DNA of 64,000 nt from the NCBI RefSeq assembly GCF_030811215.1, contig NZ_JAUSQM010000001.1, positions 3,534,001 to 3,598,000 of the forward strand. Reading direction: 5' to 3'. Numbering within the stretch: the first letter of the stretch is position 1; every line of letters starts with the position of its first letter. This stretch comes from Nocardioides massiliensis (GTDB lineage Bacteria; Actinomycetota; Actinomycetes; Propionibacteriales; Nocardioidaceae). The notes under the pieces were generated by a model. That model did no database searches and was not told the DNA's origin. It saw only the letters and a list, made by a program, of their open reading frames with translations. Position numbers and translations under genes: made by a program. Below are positions 8,785 through 17,807 of this stretch, one piece after another.

Positions 8785-8814
8785 CGAGACGTGTCTCAGA
8801 CTGCTTGACATCTT

Positions 8815-9216
8815 CCGCACCTCTGGCAGCGCGAAGGATGCACCCATGGAGGCAACGACCATATCGCACGCCAGAGCGATCTCAAACCCACCCCCGAACG
8901 CTGGCCCTTCGATCGCAGCGATGACTGGTGTGGCTGCCGTTCGCGCCGTCAACCCCGCCCAACCCTGCCCGACGATGAACGCTTCCGGCTCTCCATTCGC
9001 CAAGGCCTGTAAATCCTGACCAGCGCAGAAGGCGGGACCGTTCGCAGAGATGACGATGACCAAGACGTTGGCGTCGGATTCGAAGTCGGTCATCACGTCA
9101 GCGATGGCGCGCGCCATGTCCAGGTTGACCGCGTTGCGTTTGGCCGTCCGGTTGAGGGTCAAAAAGCCGACGTGGCCACGGACATAGCTGACGACCAGGT
9201 CCGGTGTGCTCGTCAC
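8815..9216 (-). pseudogene. Enoyl-CoA hydratase, N-terminal half (split by IS)
   Basis: The GTG start at 9216-9214 has GAGGG six bases upstream. The product begins MTSTPDLVVSYVRGHVGFLT and shows the crotonase features LNRTAKRNAVN, ANGPAFCAGQDLQAL (first oxyanion loop) and GPAFGGGFEIALACDMVVAS (second). It stops matching at FALPEVR, where the IS3 element begins. Without the element the frame runs directly into the half at 6948-7305. The intact enzyme would hydrate 2-enoyl-CoA in beta-oxidation or in aromatic/steroid side-chain degradation. Confidence 0.92.
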
Positions 9217-9602
9217 GAAGAACCCTCGGCGATGAGTCGAGTGAGTGGGTGGGCGGCGCCGATAGTCGACCCGCCTCCCGCACCCCATCGGGTACTGATT
9301 TGGAGCGAGCTAACGCAACCTCTATTGGGACGATCTCGCCCAGCCTCCCGCGAACGACAAGCGCCTTGGTCGTGACTCGCGGCCCCTCGTCCAGCACCCG
9401 TTCGATGAGTCCGCGCTCCTCGGCACCCACCGGAGCGTCCGCGGCGTCGATCAAATCGGCAGGCCTGATAAACCACCGACCCTGCGATGTCAGGACCAAT
9501 CACCGTCCTCGCTGACCCAAGCGCCTGTTCCGGGTACCGCCACGTCTGGCCGCTCAAGCACCATCCGTGGAGGGGGACAACGGCTGGTCTATTGCCTCTC
9601 AT
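9217..9602 (-). pseudogene. Alpha/beta-hydrolase N-terminal fragment and unrecognised tail
   Basis: From ATG at 9602 the minus strand reads PAVVPLHGWCLSGQTWRYPE, then LGSARTVIGPDIAG, the typical start of an alpha/beta-hydrolase with its HG oxyanion motif. After about 40 residues the similarity ends. Another frame then stays open to the enoyl-CoA hydratase start (IRPADLIDAADAPVGAEERG, ERVLDEGP), which I do not recognise. No nucleophile elbow or catalytic His follows. This looks like a truncated gene directly upstream of the split hydratase, probably from the same former operon. Confidence 0.6.
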
Positions 9603-9985
9603 GGGGTAGCACAGTCCGCGGCGAGAGCACTGACGGAAGCGAGACCGGTGTCGGCACTAGTCACGGGGACGACTCCTTGGAGAGATTCGCGCAAGCGCAC
9701 GAAGATGGCACCCACGACGTTCTGGGGGTCGTCACTGGGAGGCGGTGCAGGGATAGGGACAGCGTCGACCGACGGTGGCGCCTTGACTCACTTCGGCCTT
9801 AACTCCCTCGTCGCCGTCGCTAGTAAACACTACCCGGGTGATCGCAGTTACTGTCAATACAGGTTTGGGGGACGCGGATCACCAGTCTCCTAGTGCCCGC
9901 CACGCTGCGCTCGACTCGGGCGAGTCTTCATTCTCTGCCTACTGGGCAATTTTGCTCGTTGGGCAGGGACGGTGATACTGAGGGA
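9603..9985. other. Intergenic region without recognisable gene
   Basis: No frame on either strand has a start, ribosome site and family-like sequence. Plus-strand frames are low-complexity shadows. The last 100 bases are AT-richer and presumably hold the promoter of the TetR gene. Confidence 0.5.
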
Positions 9986-10588
9986 GTGGATCGTGGGTTG
10001 CGGGACCTCAAGCGGGAGGCGACGGCGCAGGCGCTGGCCGAGGCGGCCTTCGAGCTGACCCGTGAGCGCGGGCTGTTCGGGTTTGTCACTGCGGACGTCG
10101 TGGAGCGGGCGGGCTACTCACGGCGCACCTTCGCGAACCACTTCTCCTGCAAGGAGGAGGCAGTCGCCTCGGTCGCGTTCGGTGGTGTCGACGACGCCAG
10201 CGCGATCCTCGCCGACCTGCCAGAAGACCTGCCACTGCTCGATGCCCTGTTGTCCGTGATGAGGGATCAGTTCACCGCGGACACCCTGGTGAGGATGCGC
10301 GAGCTGATGGCCATGGCACGGCAGTACCCGACCCTCGAGCCCTACGTCCTCAGCGTTCAGCAACGCATGCGTCACACCGCCCAGGAGCTCTTGGGATCCG
10401 TAGCCGGGAACCGGTACCCCGCCATCTACGTGCCGCTGCTGTTCGGCGCCGTATATGGCGCCGTGATGGCCGCCTTGGAGGGAACTCTCGACGTGCACCT
10501 GGACGGCGAGAACGACGCCACCCCCGCATCGATGGACTACGCCTCGTTCCTCGATCTCACCTTCGACTACCTGCGCCACGGCCTCTAG
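9986..10588 (+). CDS. TetR-family regulator of the adjacent MMPL transporter
   Basis: About 200 residues. The N-terminal helix-turn-helix includes ATAQALAEAAFELTRERGLF, with VTADVVERAGYSRRTFANHF as the recognition part. The ligand-binding helices follow and end in DLTFDYLRHGL. The start is uncertain: GTG at 9986 gives the usual length, TTG at 9998 has a better-placed GGAG, and the frame stays open back to 9893. The MMPL gene begins 38 bases downstream on the same strand, the common layout in which a TetR repressor controls its own efflux operon. Confidence 0.85.
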   Translation: MDRGLRDLKREATAQALAEAAFELTRERGLFGFVTADVVERAGYSRRTFANHFSCKEEAVASVAFGGVDDASAILADLPEDLPLLDALLSVMRDQFTADTLVRMRELMAMARQYPTLEPYVLSVQQRMRHTAQELLGSVAGNRYPAIYVPLLFGAVYGAVMAALEGTLDVHLDGENDATPASMDYASFLDLTFDYLRHGL

Positions 10589-10626
10589 CCACCGCCGCCC
10601 CGCCCCCTCAAGGAGACCCAGAACCC

Positions 10627-12966
10627 ATGTCCACATTCTTGTACCGGCTCGGACGGACGGCGTTCGGCCGGCCGTGGCTGTTCATTGCCGGTTGGGTGGC
10701 GGTCCTCGCCGCGGTCGTCGGTGCCGTGGCCATCAACGGGGTGAACGTCAGCTCCGAGATGAAGATCGAGGGCACCGAGGCCCAGACCGTGCTCGACCGC
10801 GTGGCCGATGAGCTTCCCGCGGCGTCGGGAGGCCAGGCCAGCGTCGTGTTCACTGTGCCGGACGGTGAGCGCCTCGACACGCCGGAGCGTCTTGCGGTGA
10901 TCAGCGGCACCGTCAGCGACGTCTATGACCTCGAGAAGGTCGTGAACCCCCTGGACGCCGCTCTGGGTGCCGGGGAGCAGGGCGGACCGGGCACTGATCA
11001 GGAAGGTGCACCGGCCGATCCCTCAGCCGGGTCGGAGCAGGGGCAGGCGCCTCCCTACCAGCCGCTGGTGGTGGACGGGGCCCCGGTGCCCGGCGTGCTG
11101 GTGTCCTCGGACGGGCAGGTCGCGCTGTTCCAGTTCCAGTTCACGGTCGCCTCGACCTCGTTGACAGATGACGACGTCACCTCGGTGGTCGAGGTGGTGG
11201 AGCGTGCCGAGCAGGGAACCGGGATCACCGTGCTCCCGAGCGACTCGCTCAAGGCCATCGAGATCCCCGTCGGCATCGGCGAGGTGATCGGTCTCGCCGT
11301 CGCCGCCCTCGTGCTGGTGCTCACCCTGGGTTCGCTGATCGCGGCCGGTCTGCCCCTGATCACCGCGCTGGTCGGCGTCGGCATCGGCGTGGGTGGCGCG
11401 TACGCGCTCTCCACGGTCGTCGAGATGAACTCCGCCACCCCCGTCCTCGGCCTCATGGTCGGCCTCGCCGTCGGCATCGACTATGCGCTGTTCGTCGTCA
11501 ACCGGCAGCGACGGTTGATTCTCGATCGGGGACTCAGCGCGCAGGAGGCAGCGGGCAGAGCGGTCGGCACTGCGGGCAGTGCTGTGTTCTTCGCCGGCCT
11601 GACCGTCCTCATCGCGCTGACCGCTTTGACGGTGATCGGCATCGCCATGCTGTCCACGATGGCACTGGTCGCGGCGTCCACGGTCGCCTTGGCCGTGCTC
11701 ATCGCCCTGACTCTGCTGCCCGCCCTGCTCGGGCTGGTCGGCGAGCGGATCTGCTCCGACAAGGCCCGAGCCCAACGCCGCGCCAAGGTGGAGGCGGAGT
11801 CCCACAGCGTCGCCGACCACTGGGTCAAGGGCGTGATCAGGTTCAGGTGGCCCGTCATCGCAGGAGTGGTCGCGATCCTGGGCGTGATGGCGATCCCCGC
11901 GGCCAGCATGAACCTGGGCATTCCAACCGGCGAGACCGCGAACCAGGACACCGCCGCACGGCAGAGCTACGAGGCCGTCTCCCAGGGCTTCGGTGAGGGA
12001 TTCAACGGCCCCCTCCTGGTCACCGCAGAGCCCACCGGCTCCACAGACCGCGTCACACCCGAGCTGACCGCCAAGCTCCTCGCCGAGTTCCAGGGCCGAG
12101 ACGACATCGTGCTGGCCGCCCCGGTCGGCGTCAACGAGGCCGGCGACCTGGCCGTGTTCAGCGTCATCCCCACCTCCGGCCCCAGCGACGAGGCCACCAG
12201 CGACCTCGTGAAGTCGCTGCGCGAGCCCGACAACGCCATCGCCCAGACCAATGATGTGCAGCTCGGCGTCACCGGGTTCACCGCCATCGGCATCGACATG
12301 TCCGACAAGCTCGCCGACGTCCTACCGCTCTACCTCGGCATCATCATCGTCCTTTCCGTCCTGATCCTGATGCTGGTCTTCCGCTCGATCGTCGTCCCAC
12401 TCAAGGCCACCGCCGGCTTCCTGCTCAGCATCCTGGCCACCTTCGGTGCCACCACCGCCGTCTTCCAGTGGGGCTGGCTCAGCAGCCTCTTCGGGTTCGA
12501 CACCGGCGGCCCGCTGATGAGCTTCATGCCGATCATCGTGACCGGCATCCTCTACGGGCTCGCCATGGACTACGAGGTCTTCCTGGTCTCCTCCATGCGC
12601 GAGGCACACATCCACGGCCAGCCAGCCCGCCAGAGCGTCGTGCATGGCTTCGACCAGGCCAGCCGCGTCGTGGTAGCAGCCGCGATCATCATGGTCGCGG
12701 TGTTCTCCGGCTTCATCTTCAGCCACGACATCATGATCAAGCAGATCGGCTTCGCCCTCGCCGCCGGCATCCTCATCGACGCCTTCATCGTCCGGCTGAC
12801 GCTCGTCCCGGCTCTCATGGCCGTCTTCGACGAGCGAGCATGGTGGCTGCCCCGCTGGCTCGACCGCCTCCTGCCCGACCTCGACATCGAGGGCGACAAA
12901 CTTCTGACCATGCTCAACCAGCAGGCCGAGGCCACCGACCGACAAAACATCGAGGTCCGCAACTGA
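10627..12966 (+). CDS. MMPL/RND-family membrane transporter
   Basis: A 779-residue inner-membrane protein with two MMPL halves. The first helix (about 15-35) is followed by an outer loop with a Gly/Pro/Gln-rich insert near residues 115-140. A helix bundle contains LGLMVGLAVGIDYALFVVNR (the family Asp and Tyr of the proton relay), and the second half repeats it with GILYGLAMDYEVFLVSSMRE. AAGILIDAFIVRLTLVPALM closes the second bundle. AAGGAGACC lies before the ATG. Family members export lipids, siderophores or drugs using proton motive force; the substrate here is unknown. It is paralogous to 59891-62179. Confidence 0.9.
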   Translation: MSTFLYRLGRTAFGRPWLFIAGWVAVLAAVVGAVAINGVNVSSEMKIEGTEAQTVLDRVADELPAASGGQASVVFTVPDGERLDTPERLAVISGTVSDVYDLEKVVNPLDAALGAGEQGGPGTDQEGAPADPSAGSEQGQAPPYQPLVVDGAPVPGVLVSSDGQVALFQFQFTVASTSLTDDDVTSVVEVVERAEQGTGITVLPSDSLKAIEIPVGIGEVIGLAVAALVLVLTLGSLIAAGLPLITALVGVGIGVGGAYALSTVVEMNSATPVLGLMVGLAVGIDYALFVVNRQRRLILDRGLSAQEAAGRAVGTAGSAVFFAGLTVLIALTALTVIGIAMLSTMALVAASTVALAVLIALTLLPALLGLVGERICSDKARAQRRAKVEAESHSVADHWVKGVIRFRWPVIAGVVAILGVMAIPAASMNLGIPTGETANQDTAARQSYEAVSQGFGEGFNGPLLVTAEPTGSTDRVTPELTAKLLAEFQGRDDIVLAAPVGVNEAGDLAVFSVIPTSGPSDEATSDLVKSLREPDNAIAQTNDVQLGVTGFTAIGIDMSDKLADVLPLYLGIIIVLSVLILMLVFRSIVVPLKATAGFLLSILATFGATTAVFQWGWLSSLFGFDTGGPLMSFMPIIVTGILYGLAMDYEVFLVSSMREAHIHGQPARQSVVHGFDQASRVVVAAAIIMVAVFSGFIFSHDIMIKQIGFALAAGILIDAFIVRLTLVPALMAVFDERAWWLPRWLDRLLPDLDIEGDKLLTMLNQQAEATDRQNIEVRN

Positions 12967-13095
12967 GGAACCGAAGCGTCCAGAGACGAACGCCGGGGGC
13001 ACGTCCTGGAGGCCCCACCACACCGACCCGGACCGCCGGCAGGGCCCGAACGCGATCGACCGCCAACGTTTGGCGCCTCGATCACCGAGGATCGC

Positions 13096-13599
13096 TCATC
13101 CAGGATCTCGGCGGTACTCGACCCAGCGCCCGAGCATGCCCTCCGTCTCGCCGCGCAGGAACGCGATGAACTCCGTCGCCTCGGCCAATCGGTGGCCACC
13201 GCCGTTCGCGCCGAGCTCGACGGCCGCGGACTCCACCACGGACTCCCACTGCTTGAGAACCGGGATCCAGGCGGCCACGATCATGCCGCACACGTCGCCC
13301 TCACAGACCCGGTAGAACTCGGCCCTCCTCCCGGGTTCCCTCTCCTTGACCACCATCCGTGTCGCGGTGAGATACCGCACGGCCCCCGAGATTGCGGCCG
13401 GACTGACCCGGACCCCGTCCGCGAGCGCGGCGGCGGAGTAGCGGTCAGCGTCGTCGGCGAGCATGTAGGCCAACACCCTGGCGGGCATCCGTGGGATCCC
13501 GGCCTCGTTCAGGATCAGGGCAATGCGCTCGACCACGCGAAGCAGCCCCTCGCTCTCGTCCTGCCAGCGGCTCGGCATCATCTGCTCAGCATCGCTCAT
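13096..13599 (-). CDS. MarR/GbsR-type transcriptional regulator
   Basis: A 167-residue winged-helix protein. IPRMPARVLAYMLADDADRY, then SAAALADGVRVSPAAISGAV, forms the helix-turn-helix, and the wing follows in TATRMVVKEREPGRRAEFYR. A helical C-terminus (WIPVLKQWESVVESAAVELG) dimerises. The architecture matches the GbsR-like MarR group common in actinobacteria, often placed next to MMPL or ABC exporters. It converges with the MMPL gene, 129 bp apart. The start at ATG 13599 is chosen by length; no strong ribosome site is visible. Confidence 0.8.
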   Translation of the reverse strand: MSDAEQMMPSRWQDESEGLLRVVERIALILNEAGIPRMPARVLAYMLADDADRYSAAALADGVRVSPAAISGAVRYLTATRMVVKEREPGRRAEFYRVCEGDVCGMIVAAWIPVLKQWESVVESAAVELGANGGGHRLAEATEFIAFLRGETEGMLGRWVEYRRDPG

Positions 13600-14004
13600 C
13601 GCGCCAGGCCCATCCGGCTGTCCCGGTTGGGATACCGATGGCGGCCCGCCGGGGCCTGTGCCGGGCCGTCGATATCGTCCCCGCACCCGGGAATGCCCGT
13701 GTCTGGCGCGGTCGCCGACGCCGGGCGTCCGGACGCGGCCGGAGCATGCGACCTCCACGTCACCTGAGCTGCTACGTGTCCAACTCCCCCACCGGACCAA
13801 TCCCGCCCCCCGTGCGGTTTCCCCGGGCACTCCAGCCACCCCGAGCAGATTGGCCGCAATCCAGCGTGCTGGCGTCGGCGTCCCGCCGCAGACACGTCCG
13901 ACCCGCGAGGTCCCAGCCATCGAACGGCCCGGACTTGGGGCAGCCGTCAGAGAACCGCCTGCAAACCGCAGATCCTGGAGGCGTTCGGGCTGTCGGGGTC
14001 TGTT
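13600..14004. other. Intergenic region, nothing recognised
   Basis: About 400 GC-rich bases upstream of the MarR gene. Long open frames exist on both strands but have the Arg/Pro/Gly-rich composition of random high-GC sequence, and no family motif is seen. Confidence 0.5.
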
Positions 14005-14340
14005 TCAAGGTCGGTGCCAGCCCCGGCGCCTCCAGGTCCGGGACCGGGCGGAACGGGCAGGCCCGTCGTCGAGCTGCGCTGGATCGCGTTCGCGGAGGTA
14101 CTCCTCAAGGTCGCCCAGCCCGCGGGCGATGTCTCGACGCAGCCTGCGTTCGGCAAAGAACCGGAGGCGGGGCGCAGGATGGTCGCGAACCCACTCCGTA
14201 TACATGAACTGCCCCATGCACCAGCATGCACCGAACGCGACGCTGCCAGCTACCAGCGTCCACCACACGACTGCCAAGACATCCCACACGGCGTTCCCCA
14301 GCTGTTGCCATGCCAGCCCGTACGGATTCCCGTAGCTCAC
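14005..14340 (-). CDS. Hypothetical single-span membrane protein
   Basis: A 111-residue product from GTG at 14340, with GGAGGT seven bases upstream. It has a short N-terminal amphipathic stretch (NPYGLAWQQLGNAVWD), then one long hydrophobic helix at about residues 18-42 (VLAVVWWTLVAGSVAFGACW). A basic and acidic helical tail follows (RRLRRDIARGLGDLEEYLRE). The good ribosome site and clear hydrophobic/charged layout favour a real gene, but I recognise no family. It lies upstream of, and in the same direction as, the MarR gene, 400 bp away. Confidence 0.5.
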   Translation of the reverse strand: MSYGNPYGLAWQQLGNAVWDVLAVVWWTLVAGSVAFGACWCMGQFMYTEWVRDHPAPRLRFFAERRLRRDIARGLGDLEEYLRERDPAQLDDGPARSARSRTWRRRGWHRP

Positions 14341-14813
14341 CTCACCCACCTCCAGCCGTGGCGGCCGAACCCGGGGGATCGCGATCACCCGTAGGTAGCG
14401 GTCGGCGCCAGCCTACGCCGAAATACATAGGAGGAAAAGGGTAGATGCGGAGGGTTGCAGCCGCCCACGGCGCTGCGCCTCCTATGCAATGGCATGCTGT
14501 TGGATACCGACACCGATACCGATGGCGTTGGTCGCCGGGCGTTGCCGCGTCTGGCTGAGCGAGTTCGTCAGACCACCAAGAGTCGGCGCACCCAGCGGGT
14601 CGCTCCGCTTTGAGTCGTCGTTGCCCTTTGAGCACCATCGTCCGACACTGTCAGGATGACGGCACCGGCCTCGACAAGGTGACGCGGTCGCTGGCCAGCG
14701 ACGCCTAGGCTGGACTTCATGAGGAGTGCCACGCCCCGGCGTGTCGCGTCCGCTCTCCGAGCCCCCAGCCCTTCGACGGCGGCCTTTGGTCGGAAAAACT
14801 AGGCAGGTGGGGT
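14341..14813. other. Intergenic region, nothing recognised
   Basis: No convincing coding sequence on either strand. The segment lies between the start of the membrane-protein gene on the minus strand and the TetR gene on the plus strand, so promoters of both should be here, but no clear -35/-10 pair stands out. Confidence 0.45.
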
Positions 14814-15458
14814 ATGGAGCAACCTTCTGGTGGAACGGCGGCAGTGGCAGCGGCGGCCGTGAGCCCGGTCCGAGCACGACCAGGGCGCCGGCCGGGGCAC
14901 AGTTCGACACGCGAGGAGATAGCTCGGGCAGCCCGCGAGCAGTTCGCCGCTGGAGGCTACGATCGCGTCACGCTGAGGGCGGTCGCAGCACAGGCGGGCG
15001 TGGATGCCGCCCTCGTGGCGTATTTCTTCGGCTCGAAACGAGAGCTGTTCGACGAAGTCGTCAACCCTTTTTCTGATTCGTCCGCGCTCATCGCTCGACT
15101 CCTGGACGGGGACCCGAGGCTCGTCGGCGAGCGCTTGGCAAGACTGGTGATCGAGGCACTGGATGATACGGGCCGGCGAGAGCGCATCCTCGGAACCATT
15201 CGCACCGCAGCGGTCGAAGCCGACACCGCTCGCAAGGTTGGCGAGAAGTTCACCACTGAGCTGCTGGAACCGGTCGTGTCCCAGCTCGGGGTCGCGCAGG
15301 CGCCATTGCGCGCCGCGCTCGTGATGTCGCAGATCCTTGGCCTCGCCTTGGCTCGCCACGTCGTCGGCCTCGACGATCTGACCTCGGCCAGCCAGGACGA
15401 GCTGGTGGCCGCGCTTGCTCCCACGTTGCAGCGCTACTTGGTCGGCGACATCTCCTGA
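14814..15458 (+). CDS. TetR-family transcriptional regulator
   Basis: A 214-residue protein. After a disordered Ala/Pro/Arg leader of about 30 residues comes the DNA-binding domain: HSSTREEIARAAREQFAAGG, then VTLRAVAAQAGVDAALVAYF and FGSKRELFDEVV. The C-terminal domain resembles the TetR_C_17-type regulators often placed beside exporters. The next plus-strand genes are the MarR and DHA2 exporter pair 160 bp downstream, which it may co-regulate. The ribosome site before ATG 14814 is weak, so translation could start at a later codon. Confidence 0.8.
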   Translation: MEQPSGGTAAVAAAAVSPVRARPGRRPGHSSTREEIARAAREQFAAGGYDRVTLRAVAAQAGVDAALVAYFFGSKRELFDEVVNPFSDSSALIARLLDGDPRLVGERLARLVIEALDDTGRRERILGTIRTAAVEADTARKVGEKFTTELLEPVVSQLGVAQAPLRAALVMSQILGLALARHVVGLDDLTSASQDELVAALAPTLQRYLVGDIS

Positions 15459-15624
15459 CTGGCGTCCGGCTGTCCCCAAACATCGCCCACTTGCGATCTG
15501 CGGCGGGTGGAACTGCTGTGCCGCTACACCTGGAGCAGTAGCGCTTATCCCGGCGCCGCTCCGGCTCTGGCCACCCGAGACATCACGGGTGCGCTCGCCG
15601 TCGCCAGAGCGTTATGGTTGGTAC

Positions 15625-16119
15625 ATGCAATCAGTTGGATCGGAGACCGACCTGACCTCGGTGGAGTCCATCGAGCAAGAGCTGACCCTGTTGGTGCGTC
15701 GTGCCCAGAAGGTGCACTTGCGCGGCGGCCCGACAGAGCAGGTCGTGGAAAGGGCCGCCTACGGGATCCTCGCGTGGCTCCATGACACCGGCCCACTGCG
15801 GTCCAGTGAGCTCGCAGCGCACTTCCACCTAGACGCCTCGACGATCAGCCGACAGGTCGCGGCCCTGGAGCAGGCTGGCCTTGTCACGCGCGAACCGGAC
15901 GCCGATGACCGGCGCGCTCTCCGGCTGCGGCTCACCGAGCACGGCCGAGGCGTGTTGACGACGACGCGGGCGGAACGACGCGGCGTCGTCCGGGAGCTGC
16001 TGCGGTCGTGGTCGCCCGAGGATCTGGCGCGCTTCGCCTCCCTGCTCGCCGCGTTCAACGCCGGCCTCGACGAGCATCTGACCGGGGATCCGCACACCGC
16101 GGAAAGGGGCCAGCGATGA
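15625..16119 (+). CDS. MarR-family regulator of the DHA2 exporter
   Basis: A 164-residue winged-helix repressor. The N-terminal dimer helix is followed by YGILAWLHDTGPLRSSELAA, recognition helix HFHLDASTISRQVAALEQAG and the wing REPDADDRRALRLRLTEHGR with the conserved D-x-R motif. The C-terminal helices end at 16119, overlapping the exporter start by ATGA. The start ATG lies only about 12 bases after TATGGT, so the message may be leaderless. MarR proteins of this layout usually repress their own operon until a phenolic or drug ligand binds. Confidence 0.9.
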   Translation: MQSVGSETDLTSVESIEQELTLLVRRAQKVHLRGGPTEQVVERAAYGILAWLHDTGPLRSSELAAHFHLDASTISRQVAALEQAGLVTREPDADDRRALRLRLTEHGRGVLTTTRAERRGVVRELLRSWSPEDLARFASLLAAFNAGLDEHLTGDPHTAERGQR

Positions 16120-17807
16120 GTACGGCATCCTCCCCCGGAGCCGGTGCCCCCGGGGCACCCGGCGAGCAGGTGATGCCGGAGCTGACGCACCGGCAGATCC
16201 TCACTGTCCTGGTCGGGCTCATGCTCGGCATGCTGGTCGCCGCCCTGTCCCAGACGATCGTGGCCACCGCGCTGCCCACCATCGTCGGCGAGCTCGGCGG
16301 TCAGGACCAACTGGCCTGGGTCGTCTCGGCCACCCTGTTGACCTCGACCGCCTCCACTCCCATCTGGGGCAAGCTGTCGGACCTGTACGGCCGCAAGATC
16401 ATGTTCCAGTCCGCGATCGGGATCTTCCTGGTCTCCTCACTCGCCGCCGGGTTCGCCCAGAACATGGGGCAGCTGGTGGGGTCCCGGGCCGTGATGGGAC
16501 TCGGCGTGGGCGGGCTGATGGCACTGTCCCAGGCGATCATCGGCGACGTCGTCAGTCCCCGCGAACGCGGCCGCTATCAGGGCTACATCGGCTCGGTCTT
16601 CGGCCTGGCCACCGTCGCCGGGCCCCTGCTGGGTGGCTTCCTGGTCGAGCACCTCTCGTGGCGGTGGACCTTCTGGGTCGGGATCCCCATCGGCATCGTG
16701 GCCCTGGTGGTGACCGAACGGGTGCTGAAGCTGCCGTTCCCACGCCGCCGGCACGCCATCGACTGGCTGGGGGCGTTCTTCATCGTCGCCGGGATCAGCG
16801 CGCTGCTGCTGATGCTCTCGCTCGGCGGCGAGGAGTTCGCCTGGAACTCGGCCTGGACCTACGGGTTGACCGCGGTGGCGCTGGTCATGCTGGCGCTCGC
16901 GGTCTGGCAGGAGCGCCGGGCGGCCGAACCGATCATGCCGCCGCGACTGTTCGCCAACCACACCTTCGTCATCACCAGTCTGGCCGGCTTCGTCGTCGGG
17001 GTCGCCATGTTCGGCGCCATCATCTTCTTGCCGCAATACCTGCAGATCGTCAAGGGTGAGTCCCCCACCGCCTCCGGCCTGCTGACCCTTCCGCTGATGG
17101 TCGGCCTGCTGGCCACCTCCATCGGATCGGGGCGGCTGATCACCCGCACCGGCCGCTACAAGATCTTCCCCGTCGTCGGCCTGCTGGTCGCCGCCGTCGG
17201 CCTGACGCTGATGAGCCGACTGTCAGTGGACACCTCGCTGTGGCTGGCCGGCGTTTTCATGTTCATCACCGGCGCCGGCATCGGCATGGTGATGCAGGTC
17301 CTCGTGCTGGCGACCCAGAATGCGGTGCCCCATGCCGACCTCGGCGTCGCCACCTCCGGAGCCACGTTCTTCCGGTCCCTGGGCGGCGCGATGGGAGTCG
17401 CCGTCTTCGGCGCACTCCTCACCCACCGGCTCCGCGACACCATCCCCGCGCAGTTGACGGCGGCCGGGGTGAGCGCCGACCAGATGCCCGCCGGGTCGGC
17501 CACCCAGGGCAGCCCCGAGCAGATCGCGGCGCTGCCCGAGCCCATCCATCTCGCGGTCACCACCGGGTTCGCCGAGGCGCTGCAGACCACGTTCCTCGCC
17601 GCCGTACCGTTCGCGATCCTCGGGTTCGTCATCCTGCTGTTCCTGCGCGAGACCCCGTTGCGAGAGACCCGAGGACACAGCTCCGGCGAGGATCTCGCCG
17701 CCGCGTTCGAGACCTCGGTCGACCCCGACGCACATCTCACCGACGAGGAAGACGGCCCGCGGCCCGAGAACCCCCCGCCCCCGGGGAAACCACCCCACCG
17801 TCGCTAG
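16116..17807 (+). CDS. DHA2-type MFS multidrug exporter (14 TM)
   Basis: A 563-residue drug:proton antiporter. Motif C-like ALPTIVGELGG lies near helix 1, antiporter motif A is GKLSDLYGRKIMF between helices 2 and 3, and SPRERGRYQGYIGSVFGLAT is near helices 4-5. About 14 hydrophobic segments are seen, the EmrB/QacA pattern. A long external loop near 455-490 precedes the last helix. The C-terminal 50 residues are acidic and proline-rich. GGAAAGGGG precedes the ATG, which overlaps the MarR stop. It converges with the peroxiredoxin gene with a 4-bp overlap. Confidence 0.92.
   Translation: MSTASSPGAGAPGAPGEQVMPELTHRQILTVLVGLMLGMLVAALSQTIVATALPTIVGELGGQDQLAWVVSATLLTSTASTPIWGKLSDLYGRKIMFQSAIGIFLVSSLAAGFAQNMGQLVGSRAVMGLGVGGLMALSQAIIGDVVSPRERGRYQGYIGSVFGLATVAGPLLGGFLVEHLSWRWTFWVGIPIGIVALVVTERVLKLPFPRRRHAIDWLGAFFIVAGISALLLMLSLGGEEFAWNSAWTYGLTAVALVMLALAVWQERRAAEPIMPPRLFANHTFVITSLAGFVVGVAMFGAIIFLPQYLQIVKGESPTASGLLTLPLMVGLLATSIGSGRLITRTGRYKIFPVVGLLVAAVGLTLMSRLSVDTSLWLAGVFMFITGAGIGMVMQVLVLATQNAVPHADLGVATSGATFFRSLGGAMGVAVFGALLTHRLRDTIPAQLTAAGVSADQMPAGSATQGSPEQIAALPEPIHLAVTTGFAEALQTTFLAAVPFAILGFVILLFLRETPLRETRGHSSGEDLAAAFETSVDPDAHLTDEEDGPRPENPPPPGKPPHRR

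Larger units (their letters stand above)
7306..8814 (+). mobile_element. Intact IS3-family element inside an enoyl-CoA hydratase gene
   Basis: The element is about 1.5 kb. Its inverted ends are weak: TGTGCGTCAGGCTGAG at 7308-7323 against TGTCAAGCAGTCTGAG read inward from 8810. CCGCACC occurs on both sides (7299-7305 and 8815-8821); part or all of it is the target duplication. The exact right boundary is uncertain, because the decayed copy at 6862 also carries CATCTTCCG after the same end. Both transposase frames are open, with the catalytic residues present. Confidence 0.88.

Noticed and set aside
13600-14004. N-terminal extension of the MarR frame to 13920
   Set aside because: The added residues are Arg/Gly/Pro-rich without similarity, and the MarR fold is complete from 13599.
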